From Arcobacter lacus (GTDB lineage: Bacteria; Campylobacterota; Campylobacteria; Campylobacterales; Arcobacteraceae), in NCBI RefSeq assembly GCF_003063295.1, contig NZ_MUXF01000001.1, positions 62,001 through 126,000 on the forward strand: a DNA stretch of 64,000 bases. The letters are read 5' to 3'. The position numbers and the translations under genes were made by a program. This document shows positions 50,874 through 58,781 of this stretch, one piece after another. Each line of letters opens with the position of its first letter. Position 1 is the stretch's first letter. Under the pieces are notes generated by a model. It saw only the letters and a program-made list of their open reading frames with translations, did not search any database and was not told where the DNA came from.

Positions 50874-52099
50874 TAAATCCAAAGATTATAGATTATATTT
50901 TTTCAAGTGCTTCTATTCAAAGATGGAATGACTATCCAAGAATGGTAGATTTAGTAGAGCTTGATAAACAAGCTCATAAATTTATCATCGCATATTTTAT
51001 AGCAAAATTTGAAAATGATATAAATTTTACACACTTAATAGAAGCTGGTATTTTTGAGTTTTTAAGACGAGTAGTTGTAACTGATATAAGACCAGATGTT
51101 TTTAGAAAAGCTTTACAAAAAAAATCAAAAGAGATAAATTCGTGGGTTATTTCAAAATTAAAACCATCAATTGAAACTATTGACAATGGTGTGTTTTTAC
51201 AAAAATTTGAAGAGTTTTTAAACAATCCTGAAATTTACAAAAAAGAGAGATTTATATTAAAAGCAGCTTCATATCTTGCTACAAAATGGGAATTTTCAAT
51301 AGTTTATCAAACAAGTCAATTTTTAAGTGATATTGAAGATGTAAAAAAAAGTGTAGATGAAGAACTTGAAGATTATTATGAATTAATTGCTGTTAGAAAA
51401 ATAGCTTTAAATAAAAAACTATCAAAAATTGTAGATTTAAGTGGAAGATTAAGATTCCAAAAAAGATGGGCACAAACTCCAAGGATTCCTGAAACTTCAG
51501 TTTTAGGACATATGTTAACAGTTGCTATCTTTTCATATTTTTTTAGTCTTGAAGTAAAAGCTTGTGATAAAAGACTACAAAACAACTTCTTTACAGCTTT
51601 ATTTCACGATTTACCTGAAGCTTTAACAAGAGATATAATAAGTCCTGTAAAATACAGCGTTGATGAGTTATCTGAGATTATTGCTGAATATGAAGTTGAA
51701 AAAATAGAAGATGCTATTTTGCCAAATATCCCTGAAAATATAAGAGATGAATTTTCATATATTCTAGGTATTTATGATGGAATAAAAGAAGAATTCGCAA
51801 ATAAAATAAAAATTGATGGGAAAATAGAAATAGTTGATGATATTTCAAAATATAATATCGATAAATATGAAGCAATTGACGGTCTTGCATTAAAACAATG
51901 TGATAAACTTTCTGCTTTTGTAGAAGCTAGTTTATCTATCTCTCATGGAATAAAATCAAAAGAATTAATAAGTGGTAAAAAAGAGATTTTAAAAAGCCTA
52001 AAAGAAGTTCAAGGAGTCGATTTTAAAGCTATTGCCAGTTCAATAGATAATGAATTTGGAACAACAGGACAAACTCAAGTTAGAATGGATTTTGAATAA
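50870..52099 (+). CDS. HD-domain phosphohydrolase, YfbR-like, with long N-terminal extension
   Basis: This 409-residue protein has an HD metal-binding domain from about residue 190: RIPETSVLGHMLTVAIFSYF supplies the first His, then TALFHDLPEALTRDIISPVK gives the HD pair and the EAxTxDI segment of YfbR-type 5'-deoxynucleotidases. YfbR is only about 200 residues, so the first 180 residues are extra. The substrate could be a nucleoside monophosphate but is unproven. The start is TTG at 50870, overlapping the small membrane ORF's stop. It ends before a hairpin at 52,101. Confidence 0.78.
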   Translation: MINPKIIDYIFSSASIQRWNDYPRMVDLVELDKQAHKFIIAYFIAKFENDINFTHLIEAGIFEFLRRVVVTDIRPDVFRKALQKKSKEINSWVISKLKPSIETIDNGVFLQKFEEFLNNPEIYKKERFILKAASYLATKWEFSIVYQTSQFLSDIEDVKKSVDEELEDYYELIAVRKIALNKKLSKIVDLSGRLRFQKRWAQTPRIPETSVLGHMLTVAIFSYFFSLEVKACDKRLQNNFFTALFHDLPEALTRDIISPVKYSVDELSEIIAEYEVEKIEDAILPNIPENIRDEFSYILGIYDGIKEEFANKIKIDGKIEIVDDISKYNIDKYEAIDGLALKQCDKLSAFVEASLSISHGIKSKELISGKKEILKSLKEVQGVDFKAIASSIDNEFGTTGQTQVRMDFE

Positions 52100-52100
52100 G

Positions 52101-52122
52101 GTAAAAACAAATTAGTTTTTAC
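52101..52122. terminator. Hairpin between the HD gene and the 58-codon ORF
   Basis: GTAAAAAC / GTTTTTAC form a perfect 8-bp stem with a 6-base loop, directly after the HD-gene stop and overlapping the convergent small ORF's stop. T-rich sequence follows. Confidence 0.55.
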
Positions 52123-52295
52123 TTTATCTTTTTATCCAAATTATCTTGTATTTTTCTTCTAATTTCATGTAGATGAGCCATAACATCTTTCAAAACTCTT
52201 TTTTTTAAAAAATATTCATCTTTATTTTTATGTTTATCACATTCTTTTTCTATATTTTTTATACTTATAATCAACAAATTATAAATATTATCCAT
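52119..52295 (-). CDS. Small charged helical protein, 58 residues
   Basis: This ORF encodes MDNIYNLLIISIKNIEKECD and continues as a Lys/Glu-rich helix (YFLKKRVLKDVMAHLHEIRR) to a basic end. It has a good AAGGAA ribosome-binding site five bases before the ATG and ends in the hairpin shared with the HD gene. No membrane segment or known motif is visible; a coiled-coil or small regulatory protein is possible. Being outside any larger gene in a dense genome supports its reality. I do not recognise it. Confidence 0.5.
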   Translation of the reverse strand: MDNIYNLLIISIKNIEKECDKHKNKDEYFLKKRVLKDVMAHLHEIRRKIQDNLDKKIK

Positions 52296-52845
52296 TTTTT
52301 GTTCCTTGTGTAATATATTTCAGTACAATAAAATTATTTATTTAATTCTTTTCATTTTATATTTATAATTATAAATATGAATATTTACACTATAATAAAG
52401 AAAAATAAGAATTTATTTATTCATAATAATAATTATATGCATCATGTTATAAAAATTATTATTTATTTCGAAGTTAGTATATTATTTAAATAAAGCTTAT
52501 TTTATGGTAAATATGAGAAATATATATTAATTATTTTATATTTTACATAATTTATATTTTAAAGATATATTTATAAGAACTAAAATAAATAATATAAGTA
52601 TCTCAAATAAGAATATTTGTATTTAGCTTAAAAATAACCATTTAATATAAATTATTTATTAATATTTATTGTTTATTGTATATTTTCATTATCAATATTA
52701 TTTATTATTTACTACTTTCATTTATTTATATAAAGATACCATTTAAAAATTATTTTCTTAAGCTTATTTAATATGTTTTTAGATAGGATTCCATTCTTAT
52801 GTTTATTAATTACTTTAAATCACCTATTTTTTATCAGAACAAAAA
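52296..52845. other. 550-bp gene-free, extremely AT-rich region
   Basis: By eye about nine bases in ten are A or T, more than elsewhere in the window. I see no ORF with a ribosome-binding site, no tRNA and no sigma-54 type -24/-12 element. A 20-bp perfect palindrome of A and T occurs at 52,359-52,378, and AAGCTTATTT occurs twice (near 52,494 and 52,760). Both could be chance in such composition. It precedes the RpoN/GIY-YIG gene and may hold its control region. Confidence 0.7.
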
Positions 52846-53943
52846 ATGAAAAAAATTCCATTTTATTTACTTACAAATAAACTTTATACAATGAGTTTAA
52901 AAAATTATTTAAATTATTTAAAAAAAGATATTTTATCTAGCAGTTGGTTTAAAGAGAATTGTAAAAATAAGAATATTAGAGTAAAAGTTTTATCAAAAGA
53001 CTATTTCTCTCAAGAACCAAAAAATTGTTATTTTATATACAATAAAGAAAAAATATATTTTTATAAACTCTTTTTACTAAAGTTTGAATATCAAGAAACA
53101 ATCAAAAACAATTATCACCTAAAGCTATTAAATATAAATATAAAACATGAAACTTTATTTAATTTAGCAACATTGTTATTTTCATCACAAAAATTATTTT
53201 TAGACACAGGTCACTATCCAAATATAATTTTTTTAGATAGAAAGATATTTATAAAATCTTATATAAAAGAATATAATTCTTACTTAGATTTATCTATTTT
53301 ATCAAAGATTTTAAACAATATAAATTATGCACAAGATAGTTATATTTATAAATTAAATCATCTATTTCCTAAAAAAACTTTTATTTATTCTGTTTATATA
53401 AAAATCTTATTAAATTCAAAAAAAGTTTTAGAAAATGATTTAGAAATATCAAAACTATTATTTGAATTGTATAATATAAAAATATCAAGACGAACTGTTT
53501 GTGATATCAGAAATAAATATTTAATTCCCAGAATAAAAAGAAATGAAGAAAAAAAACTAACATTAAACTTCAATAATTTTAATAATAAAAGAAAGATTTT
53601 GAATAAAGAAAATATTTCAACTTTAGAAAATAATTTAAAAGGTGTTTATGAACTATCATCTAATGAAAAAAATTTTTATCCATTTGCAGAAAATAAAGTC
53701 ATTTATATTGGTTCATCAAATAATTTAAAAAAAAGATTAAAAACATATACTTCAAAAACCGCACATACAAATAATATTAAAAATTTTATAAAAGAAAATG
53801 AAAAAATATACTTCAGAATAATAAAAACTTTCGATTATCAAGAGTACGAAAAAGAGTTAATAGATAGATTTATAAATATTTATGGTGATTTACCAAGATT
53901 AAATACACAGAGAATTTTAAAAGAGTTTATTCCAGAAAACTAA
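52846..53943 (+). CDS. Sigma-54 (RpoN)-like protein fused to a C-terminal GIY-YIG domain
   Basis: This 365-residue protein looks like a degenerate RpoN joined to a nuclease. Residues 8-45 (LLTNKLYTMSLKNYLNYLKK) resemble RpoN region I of Campylobacterota. Residues 100-188 resemble the core-binding domain (HETLFNLATLLFSSQKLFLD, then LDLSILSKILNN ending LFPKKTF). Residues 213-229 match the RpoN box (ISRRTVCDIRNKYLIPR), preceded by the helix DLEISKLLFELYNIK. Residues 266-355 form a GIY-YIG domain: GVY 266-268, YIG 287-289, R297, E337, LN near 353. The gene has no clear ribosome-binding site, is Asn/Lys/Ile-rich and follows the AT-rich gap. Function is unknown. Domain calls are by eye; the GIY-YIG and RpoN box are the strongest. 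Confidence 0.75.
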   Translation: MKKIPFYLLTNKLYTMSLKNYLNYLKKDILSSSWFKENCKNKNIRVKVLSKDYFSQEPKNCYFIYNKEKIYFYKLFLLKFEYQETIKNNYHLKLLNINIKHETLFNLATLLFSSQKLFLDTGHYPNIIFLDRKIFIKSYIKEYNSYLDLSILSKILNNINYAQDSYIYKLNHLFPKKTFIYSVYIKILLNSKKVLENDLEISKLLFELYNIKISRRTVCDIRNKYLIPRIKRNEEKKLTLNFNNFNNKRKILNKENISTLENNLKGVYELSSNEKNFYPFAENKVIYIGSSNNLKKRLKTYTSKTAHTNNIKNFIKENEKIYFRIIKTFDYQEYEKELIDRFINIYGDLPRLNTQRILKEFIPEN

Positions 53944-53967
53944 CTATTTTTAGTTTATCTGGAATAA
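53927..53967. terminator. Strong bidirectional hairpin between the RpoN/GIY-YIG gene and copper receptor 1
   Basis: TTATTCCAGA AAACTA pairs with TAGTTT TCTGGAATAA across an 8-base loop, giving 16 pairs with a single bulged A (53,957). It overlaps the end of the RpoN/GIY-YIG gene and lies just past the convergent receptor's stop. Confidence 0.75.
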
Positions 53968-53973
53968 TAAAAT

Positions 53974-56115
53974 TTAAAATTTAGTTTTTAATTCAAACCA
54001 AAAATTTCTCCCTGGTTCATATATTCTCTCTTGAGCCATAAAAGTTGTAGCACTTGAAACATCTGAATTACTTAAGTGTTCCATATATGCTTTGTCAAAT
54101 AAGTTATCAACTCCAAAATTAAGTGAAACATTTTTATTATATTTATATCCACCATTTATAGAGAAGATTGAAGCACCTGGAGTTTCACCTTTGTCAACAC
54201 CATTCATAACTATACTTCCAGCTCCAATATCATATCTATCTTGTTTTGAAATAAATCTTGCAAGAATTCCAGCTGAATATTTTCCATTATCATACATAGC
54301 AGATATTTTACCTTCAAGAGGTGGTTGTTGTGCTAAAGGTTTATCCTCTGTATCATTTCTTCCAACAACATGTGTTAATGATCCTATAATTTTATAATCA
54401 CTTGTTATTTGGTAACTTGCACTTAATTCTCCACCATAGATAGTTGCATCAATATTATAAACTGATGTATAAGATGTTGTTCCCATACCATATGGAACAG
54501 TCATTGTATTTCCATTTTCATCAAACCATCTATTTAAAATATAGTCATCAACTTTACTATAAAACATAGAAGCTGAAGTTGTTAAATCACCACTTGTCCA
54601 ACTAGCACCAATATCAATTTGATTTGTTTTTTCAGGTTCTGGAATATCTATTGAAGTTATCGCATTTGGATTTGCTTTATTTGAATTATTTATACCTTCA
54701 AGGTTATATTTTGTTCTTTCCCAATAATCAGCAAATCTTTCAGAGTGTCCAAATCCGATATATGTTTTTAAACCATAATCTGGAATATCTTTTTCATATC
54801 TTATAAATCCACTTGGCAAAGTATCTTTATCTGTTTGATTATAATTTGGATTGTTGTAAATCAACATTCCAAGTTTTGTTCTTTTATCTGTTACTTCATG
54901 TTTATCTAATCTAAGTCCAGCAACAATTCTATTATCTTCATTTATATCAATTGTAGATTCATTAAAAAATCCAACTTGAGAAAAATCAAAATCTGTTTGT
55001 CTTGGAGCAGAAAGCATATCACTATCCGCTATTGAAGAAGATGTTTTCATCATAGCACTTCTTGTAGTATGTTCATCTTCTTTAAAATCTATACCAGATA
55101 CATTTGTCAATAAAAGAGATGGTATCTCAGTAGTAACTTTTAAGTTTCCTCCAATCGTTGTTCTATCTGGATTCATAGCAGAATATGCTTTTTTACCAGT
55201 CATGGCACTAATAGGAGCTTCTCTTAATGAATAATTATCCATGATATGATCTACATAGTTTCTATAAACTTGCATTTCAACTTTTTCTACATTTTTTGCA
55301 AGATTATATTTTATTACTTTTAATGCTATATTTTCTCTAAGTAATTTTGAAGCATCCATTGTTCTATCAGCGTATTTTGCTTCACCATCACCTTTTGAAC
55401 CTGAAATTTCAAAAGTAGTATCATCTGTAGGTGTATATCCTAAAGTAAGACTTGTATTCCATCTTGTATATTCTGAATCTACAATATCACCTTTACCATC
55501 TTTATAATCATTTGAATGTGAACGAGTTGCAATTAACTGAGCGTATCCTAAAGGTGCTCCTCCACTAATATCAATAAATTGATCACTTCTTCCAAAACTT
55601 CCTTGTTTAAAAGAAGAATATATATCATAATCTGGTGTAGAATAATATTTAGGATTTTTTTCAAATTGCACTACACCAGCAGAAAAACCAGAACCTGCTA
55701 ATACAGTTTGAGGACCTTTTGTAATAACTACACTATCGTAAGATTCAGGGAAAATATATGCAGTAGGAGGATCCATTCTTCCTCCACATCCTCCATATAC
55801 CTCTTGTCCATCTGAGAATATTCCAAGTTTAGAACCAGACATTCCTCTAAATATTGGATCTCCATCTGTTCCACCTTTTCTTTTAACAGAAAAACCTGGT
55901 ATATTTTTCAAAAAATCAGCTCCATCACTAGCTGGAATTGGTTGAATTGGATTTTTAGGGTCTGTTATAACTTTTAATGGATTGTCAGATTCAACAATAG
56001 AAACAACTTCTATTTTCTCTAAAACTGTAGTCTCTTTTTTTTCAGTAGTTTTCTCTTCTGATAAGAGTAAACTTGTACATAAAGATAAACATAAAATAAT
56101 CCTCTTTCTATTCAC
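53974..56115 (-). CDS. TonB-dependent copper receptor, OprC/NosA type (receptor 1)
   Basis: This protein of about 713 residues is an outer-membrane beta-barrel with an N-terminal signal peptide, a plug (ASDGADFLKNIPGFSVKRKG) and a C-terminal barrel ending in FWFELKTKF. The segment GGCGGRMDPPTAYIFPESYD is characteristic of the TonB-dependent copper receptor family. Counting from the GTG at 56115, C110 and M114 form CxxxM and H290 and M292 form HxM, the ligand set reported for P. aeruginosa OprC. I chose that GTG because AAGGA lies seven bases upstream; the GTG at 56130 has no site. It is its own transcription unit, bounded by hairpins. Confidence 0.88.
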   Translation of the reverse strand: MNRKRIILCLSLCTSLLLSEEKTTEKKETTVLEKIEVVSIVESDNPLKVITDPKNPIQPIPASDGADFLKNIPGFSVKRKGGTDGDPIFRGMSGSKLGIFSDGQEVYGGCGGRMDPPTAYIFPESYDSVVITKGPQTVLAGSGFSAGVVQFEKNPKYYSTPDYDIYSSFKQGSFGRSDQFIDISGGAPLGYAQLIATRSHSNDYKDGKGDIVDSEYTRWNTSLTLGYTPTDDTTFEISGSKGDGEAKYADRTMDASKLLRENIALKVIKYNLAKNVEKVEMQVYRNYVDHIMDNYSLREAPISAMTGKKAYSAMNPDRTTIGGNLKVTTEIPSLLLTNVSGIDFKEDEHTTRSAMMKTSSSIADSDMLSAPRQTDFDFSQVGFFNESTIDINEDNRIVAGLRLDKHEVTDKRTKLGMLIYNNPNYNQTDKDTLPSGFIRYEKDIPDYGLKTYIGFGHSERFADYWERTKYNLEGINNSNKANPNAITSIDIPEPEKTNQIDIGASWTSGDLTTSASMFYSKVDDYILNRWFDENGNTMTVPYGMGTTSYTSVYNIDATIYGGELSASYQITSDYKIIGSLTHVVGRNDTEDKPLAQQPPLEGKISAMYDNGKYSAGILARFISKQDRYDIGAGSIVMNGVDKGETPGASIFSINGGYKYNKNVSLNFGVDNLFDKAYMEHLSNSDVSSATTFMAQERIYEPGRNFWFELKTKF

Positions 56116-56144
56116 AATAAATTCCTTCACTAAAAATTTAATTT

Positions 56145-56150
56145 ATTTTA
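56145..56150 (-). promoter_or_regulatory. Possible -10 element for copper receptor 1
   Basis: TAAAAT on the minus strand lies 30 bases before the GTG start. The direct repeats at 56,161-56,190 would then cover the -35 region and further upstream. Confidence 0.35.
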
Positions 56151-56152
56151 GA

Positions 56153-56190
56153 AAAGAGGTGTTAATTTTCTGTTAATTTATTATTAATTT
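56153..56190 (-). promoter_or_regulatory. Direct-repeat operator upstream of copper receptor 1
   Basis: On the plus strand GTTAATTT (56,161), GTTAATTT (56,172) and ATTAATTT (56,183) recur with an exact 11-bp period. The 16-bp block AAAGAGGTGTTAATTT (56,153-56,168) is identical to one upstream of receptor 2. Repeats spaced by about one helical turn are typical of OmpR/PhoB-family regulators. The regulator is unknown. Confidence 0.6.
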
Positions 56191-56216
56191 TTATATTTTT
56201 TATTAACTAATCTAAT

Positions 56217-56253
56217 AATTTAAAATATAGCCTTAAAAGCTATATTTTAAATT
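56217..56253. terminator. Hairpin at the end of copper receptor 2
   Basis: A perfect 15-bp inverted repeat (AATTTAAAATATAGC / GCTATATTTTAAATT) with a 7-base loop overlaps the receptor 2 stop and lies upstream of the receptor 1 promoter. It should end receptor 2 transcription and separate the two genes. Confidence 0.7.
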
Positions 56254-58215
56254 TACGTATCCATATCTTCCTGGATCATTAAATAAAACTCTATCTCCAG
56301 CAACTTCAACATATGTAATATCTTGATAAGTATTTGTAGAGTTGTAAACTTTATCAAATAAATTATCAACTCCTAAAGTTACTTCAAAATGTTTAAACAG
56401 TGCTTGAGTATATTTTAAATTTACTACTGCATATCCAGCAAGTTCTTGTTCTTTTGCACTTGCATCATAACTATCCCATCTATCAACAGCAATTACTTCT
56501 GCTTTAAATTTAGATTTTGCATATTCATAATTTATTGCAAAATTTGCTTTTAATGGTGGAATTTCTGCTAAATCTTTATCATTTCCTGTATATTTCCCAT
56601 CTTTTTTACCTTTTAAGTAAGCAACTCCATAATCAAAAGATAAATCTTGCGTTAAATAATAAAATCCACTAACGTCAAATCCATAAATTTTTGCATCAAT
56701 ATTTTCAAATGAACCACTGTTATAAATATAATCTTTTAACTCTGAATAAAATATTTTTGGTTTTATAAAAAAACTTCCAATCGTTTTTTCAAATCCTAAA
56801 TCTGCTTCATAGTTTTTTGTATCTTCTAAATTCGGATTTGAAGCTGTTGTTTGTTGATAAAGTTCTCTAGCATCTGGAACTCTTGAAGATTTTCCAATAC
56901 CAGCAAAAACTTTACTTTCATCATCTATATTATATGCACCAAAAACATATCCATTTAAACTTGAATATTTATTATCATCTACATTTGGTCTTTGAGTTTC
57001 TATATCTGTATAGTCATATCTAATTCCTGCTTCTAAATCTAAAGCACCAAATGATTTTTCAATTTTTGTAAATACAGCTTTATTTGTTGTATCTGTAGAG
57101 TACATACGATTAGTATCGCTTGGCGTAGTTACACCAGTATTTATGTTTGTACTATACATACCTCCTCGCCAATTTCTAACGCTAGTATCAAGTCCAACTG
57201 TAACTAAAGAGTCTCCAACATCTAAAGAGTTTTTAACTGTTGTTCCCCAAACAGAAGTTTTTAGATGATTTGTCATATACATATTTCTCATCATAGCATT
57301 CGAATTTAAGAAAAAGTTTCTCTCTTTTGTGCTCATAGGATGATCCACTTTTGAATAATAGTAGTCTAAATCAAGCTGTTTTGATAAACTTCCTAATTCT
57401 CTAATTGTATATCCTAAAGTATAAATATCACTATCATCATAATCAGCATCCATTGGACCTGCTGGATATAAAATACCATCACTTCTATTTGCTGTATATG
57501 ATAGTCTTAAATCTTGGTCATCTGTAAGATTAAATTGAAGTTTTGATAAAACACTCTTTTTCTCAAAACCATCTAAGTCTTTATTCGTATATTGTTGTAC
57601 TTTTGGAACTCCTCTTTTTATTTGTTGTTGTAAGAAGTTATCACCATTTCCATCTTTGTATTGTTCACCTTTTTCAGTTGATGCTGAAATTAAAGCTTTT
57701 ACAAAATCATTTCCTCCACTGATTGTTGTACTAGCTTTTTTATATCCAAAACTTCCTGCATTTAGATTTATTTCCCCATTAAATCCCTCTTTTGGTTCAA
57801 CTGTATCAACTTTTACTAATCCACTTAAAGTTCCAAAGTTTTCAACATCATAAGGACCTTCAATAATTTTTACACTCTCTATATTATTTGTAACAATATG
57901 AGAAGTTGGTGGATCCATTCTATTTGGACAAGCTCCATAAATTTTTGCACCATCAATTAAAATATTGATATTATCCTTTTTTTGTCCCCTTAAAATAATG
58001 TCATTTGCTATACCATTTCTTCTTACAATAGAAATATTAGGAGAATTTTTCATCAAAGCATCAGCTAAATCTGCACTTTTTAATTCTTCATTACTAATAT
58101 CTTTTATAAGCTCTGAATTTGCTTTTTCAACTACATTTATGTCTTTTAAAGTTGTAGTTTCATTTGCACCCAATATAGCAGTTGCAATAAGAGACAAAGA
58201 GATAATTTTTTTCAT
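56233..58215 (-). CDS. TonB-dependent receptor with OprC-type copper site (receptor 2)
   Basis: This 660-residue outer-membrane receptor has a signal peptide (MKKIISLSLIATAILGANET), a plug with SADLADALMKNSPNISIVRR and ILIDGAKIYGACPNRMDPPT, and a barrel ending in YGYVNLKYSF. It is diverged from receptor 1 but shares the MDPPT segment and the ligand pattern: C96 and M100 (CxxxM) and H292 and M294 (HPM). It would import copper or a copper chelate using TonB; another metal or chelate is possible. An AGAAGGA ribosome-binding site precedes the ATG. The same operator block as receptor 1 lies 40-65 bases upstream. Confidence 0.86.
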   Translation of the reverse strand: MKKIISLSLIATAILGANETTTLKDINVVEKANSELIKDISNEELKSADLADALMKNSPNISIVRRNGIANDIILRGQKKDNINILIDGAKIYGACPNRMDPPTSHIVTNNIESVKIIEGPYDVENFGTLSGLVKVDTVEPKEGFNGEINLNAGSFGYKKASTTISGGNDFVKALISASTEKGEQYKDGNGDNFLQQQIKRGVPKVQQYTNKDLDGFEKKSVLSKLQFNLTDDQDLRLSYTANRSDGILYPAGPMDADYDDSDIYTLGYTIRELGSLSKQLDLDYYYSKVDHPMSTKERNFFLNSNAMMRNMYMTNHLKTSVWGTTVKNSLDVGDSLVTVGLDTSVRNWRGGMYSTNINTGVTTPSDTNRMYSTDTTNKAVFTKIEKSFGALDLEAGIRYDYTDIETQRPNVDDNKYSSLNGYVFGAYNIDDESKVFAGIGKSSRVPDARELYQQTTASNPNLEDTKNYEADLGFEKTIGSFFIKPKIFYSELKDYIYNSGSFENIDAKIYGFDVSGFYYLTQDLSFDYGVAYLKGKKDGKYTGNDKDLAEIPPLKANFAINYEYAKSKFKAEVIAVDRWDSYDASAKEQELAGYAVVNLKYTQALFKHFEVTLGVDNLFDKVYNSTNTYQDITYVEVAGDRVLFNDPGRYGYVNLKYSF

Positions 58216-58254
58216 AAATTTTCCTTCTACGTATAAAATTTATGTAAGTATTGC

Positions 58255-58281
58255 AAAGAGGTGTTAATTTAGTGTTAAATA
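58255..58281 (-). promoter_or_regulatory. Direct-repeat operator upstream of copper receptor 2
   Basis: AAAGAGGTGTTAATTT (58,255-58,270) is identical to the block at 56,153. GTTAATTT at 58,263 is followed 11 bp later by GTTAAATA at 58,274. The first repeat lies 48 bases from the start codon, against 46 for receptor 1, so placement is conserved. Confidence 0.6.
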
Positions 58282-58336
58282 GATATAAAAAAATTTCATA
58301 AAAGAGCGCCTTTAGAAGCTTTTTACAAAGCTTTGA

Positions 58337-58342
58337 TATAAT
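58337..58342 (+). promoter_or_regulatory. -10 element for the small membrane gene and nth
   Basis: A consensus TATAAT lies 28 bases before the ATG at 58,370. A 7-bp inverted repeat (AAGCTTT / AAAGCTT, 58,316-58,333) covers the -35 position and could be an operator. Confidence 0.55.
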
Positions 58343-58369
58343 AAAAATAAATAAAAGAGGAATAAATAT

Positions 58370-58780
58370 ATGCAAATTATTATTGGTATTGCTATTTTTA
58401 TTGTAATTATTACAGTATTAATCTACAAAATAAATGATAGATTTGAAAAAAAAGAATTCATAATTTTTTTACTAATTACTATTTTTACAACTATTGGTTT
58501 TATTTGGTATGAAAAATCTCAAGAGAGTTTTTTCCCTAAAATGTTTAAAGTAAAATATGAAAAAGAAAATAATGTTTTAATTGAAGGTTTAGAATATGAA
58601 CTTTTAAATAATAAGGTTGTTACTTCAAAAGATAAGTTTATTTATAAATTTACATATTTAGTAAAAAAAGATAATAAAGAGTTTTTATGCACAGTTAATA
58701 ATGTTGAAATAAATAAAATTCAAAAAGAGTTTATCTTTAAAGATTTCAGTAATTTAAAAGAAGAGTGTATAGAAAAATAG
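58370..58780 (+). CDS. Small membrane protein of unknown function
   Basis: This 136-residue protein has two hydrophobic segments (residues 2-19 and about 30-48) and a soluble C-terminal part of about 85 residues, rich in Lys, Glu and Phe, probably on one face of the membrane. One conserved-looking cysteine pair (C111 and C133, in EFLCTVNN and KEECIEK) could form a disulfide if the domain is periplasmic. It has a GAGGA ribosome-binding site and sits one base before nth. I do not recognise a family. Confidence 0.6.
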   Translation: MQIIIGIAIFIVIITVLIYKINDRFEKKEFIIFLLITIFTTIGFIWYEKSQESFFPKMFKVKYEKENNVLIEGLEYELLNNKVVTSKDKFIYKFTYLVKKDNKEFLCTVNNVEINKIQKEFIFKDFSNLKEECIEK

Positions 58781-58781
58781 A

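Noticed and set aside
52359-52378. 20-bp perfect A/T palindrome upstream of the RpoN/GIY-YIG gene as an operator
   Set aside because: In about 550 bp of roughly 90% A+T, one palindrome of this length is not unexpected, so it is not called as a site.
52296-52845. A CRISPR array or integration site in the AT-rich gap
   Set aside because: No regularly spaced repeats, no tRNA gene and no flanking direct repeats were found.
53974-58215. Several 60-100-codon open frames antisense to the two TonB receptors (for example 54,092-54,397 and 57,965-58,267)
   Set aside because: They lie fully within well-supported genes on the other strand, have no convincing ribosome-binding sites and read as low-complexity shadow translations.
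58316-58333. Short hairpin between receptor 2 and the small membrane gene as a terminator
   Set aside because: It lies upstream of both divergent genes and overlaps the -35 region, so it cannot end either; it is mentioned only as a possible operator.
52296-58369. Sigma-54 type -24/-12 promoters near the RpoN-like gene
   Set aside because: I looked for TGGCAC-N5-TTGC-like pairs in both orientations in the intergenic regions and saw none.
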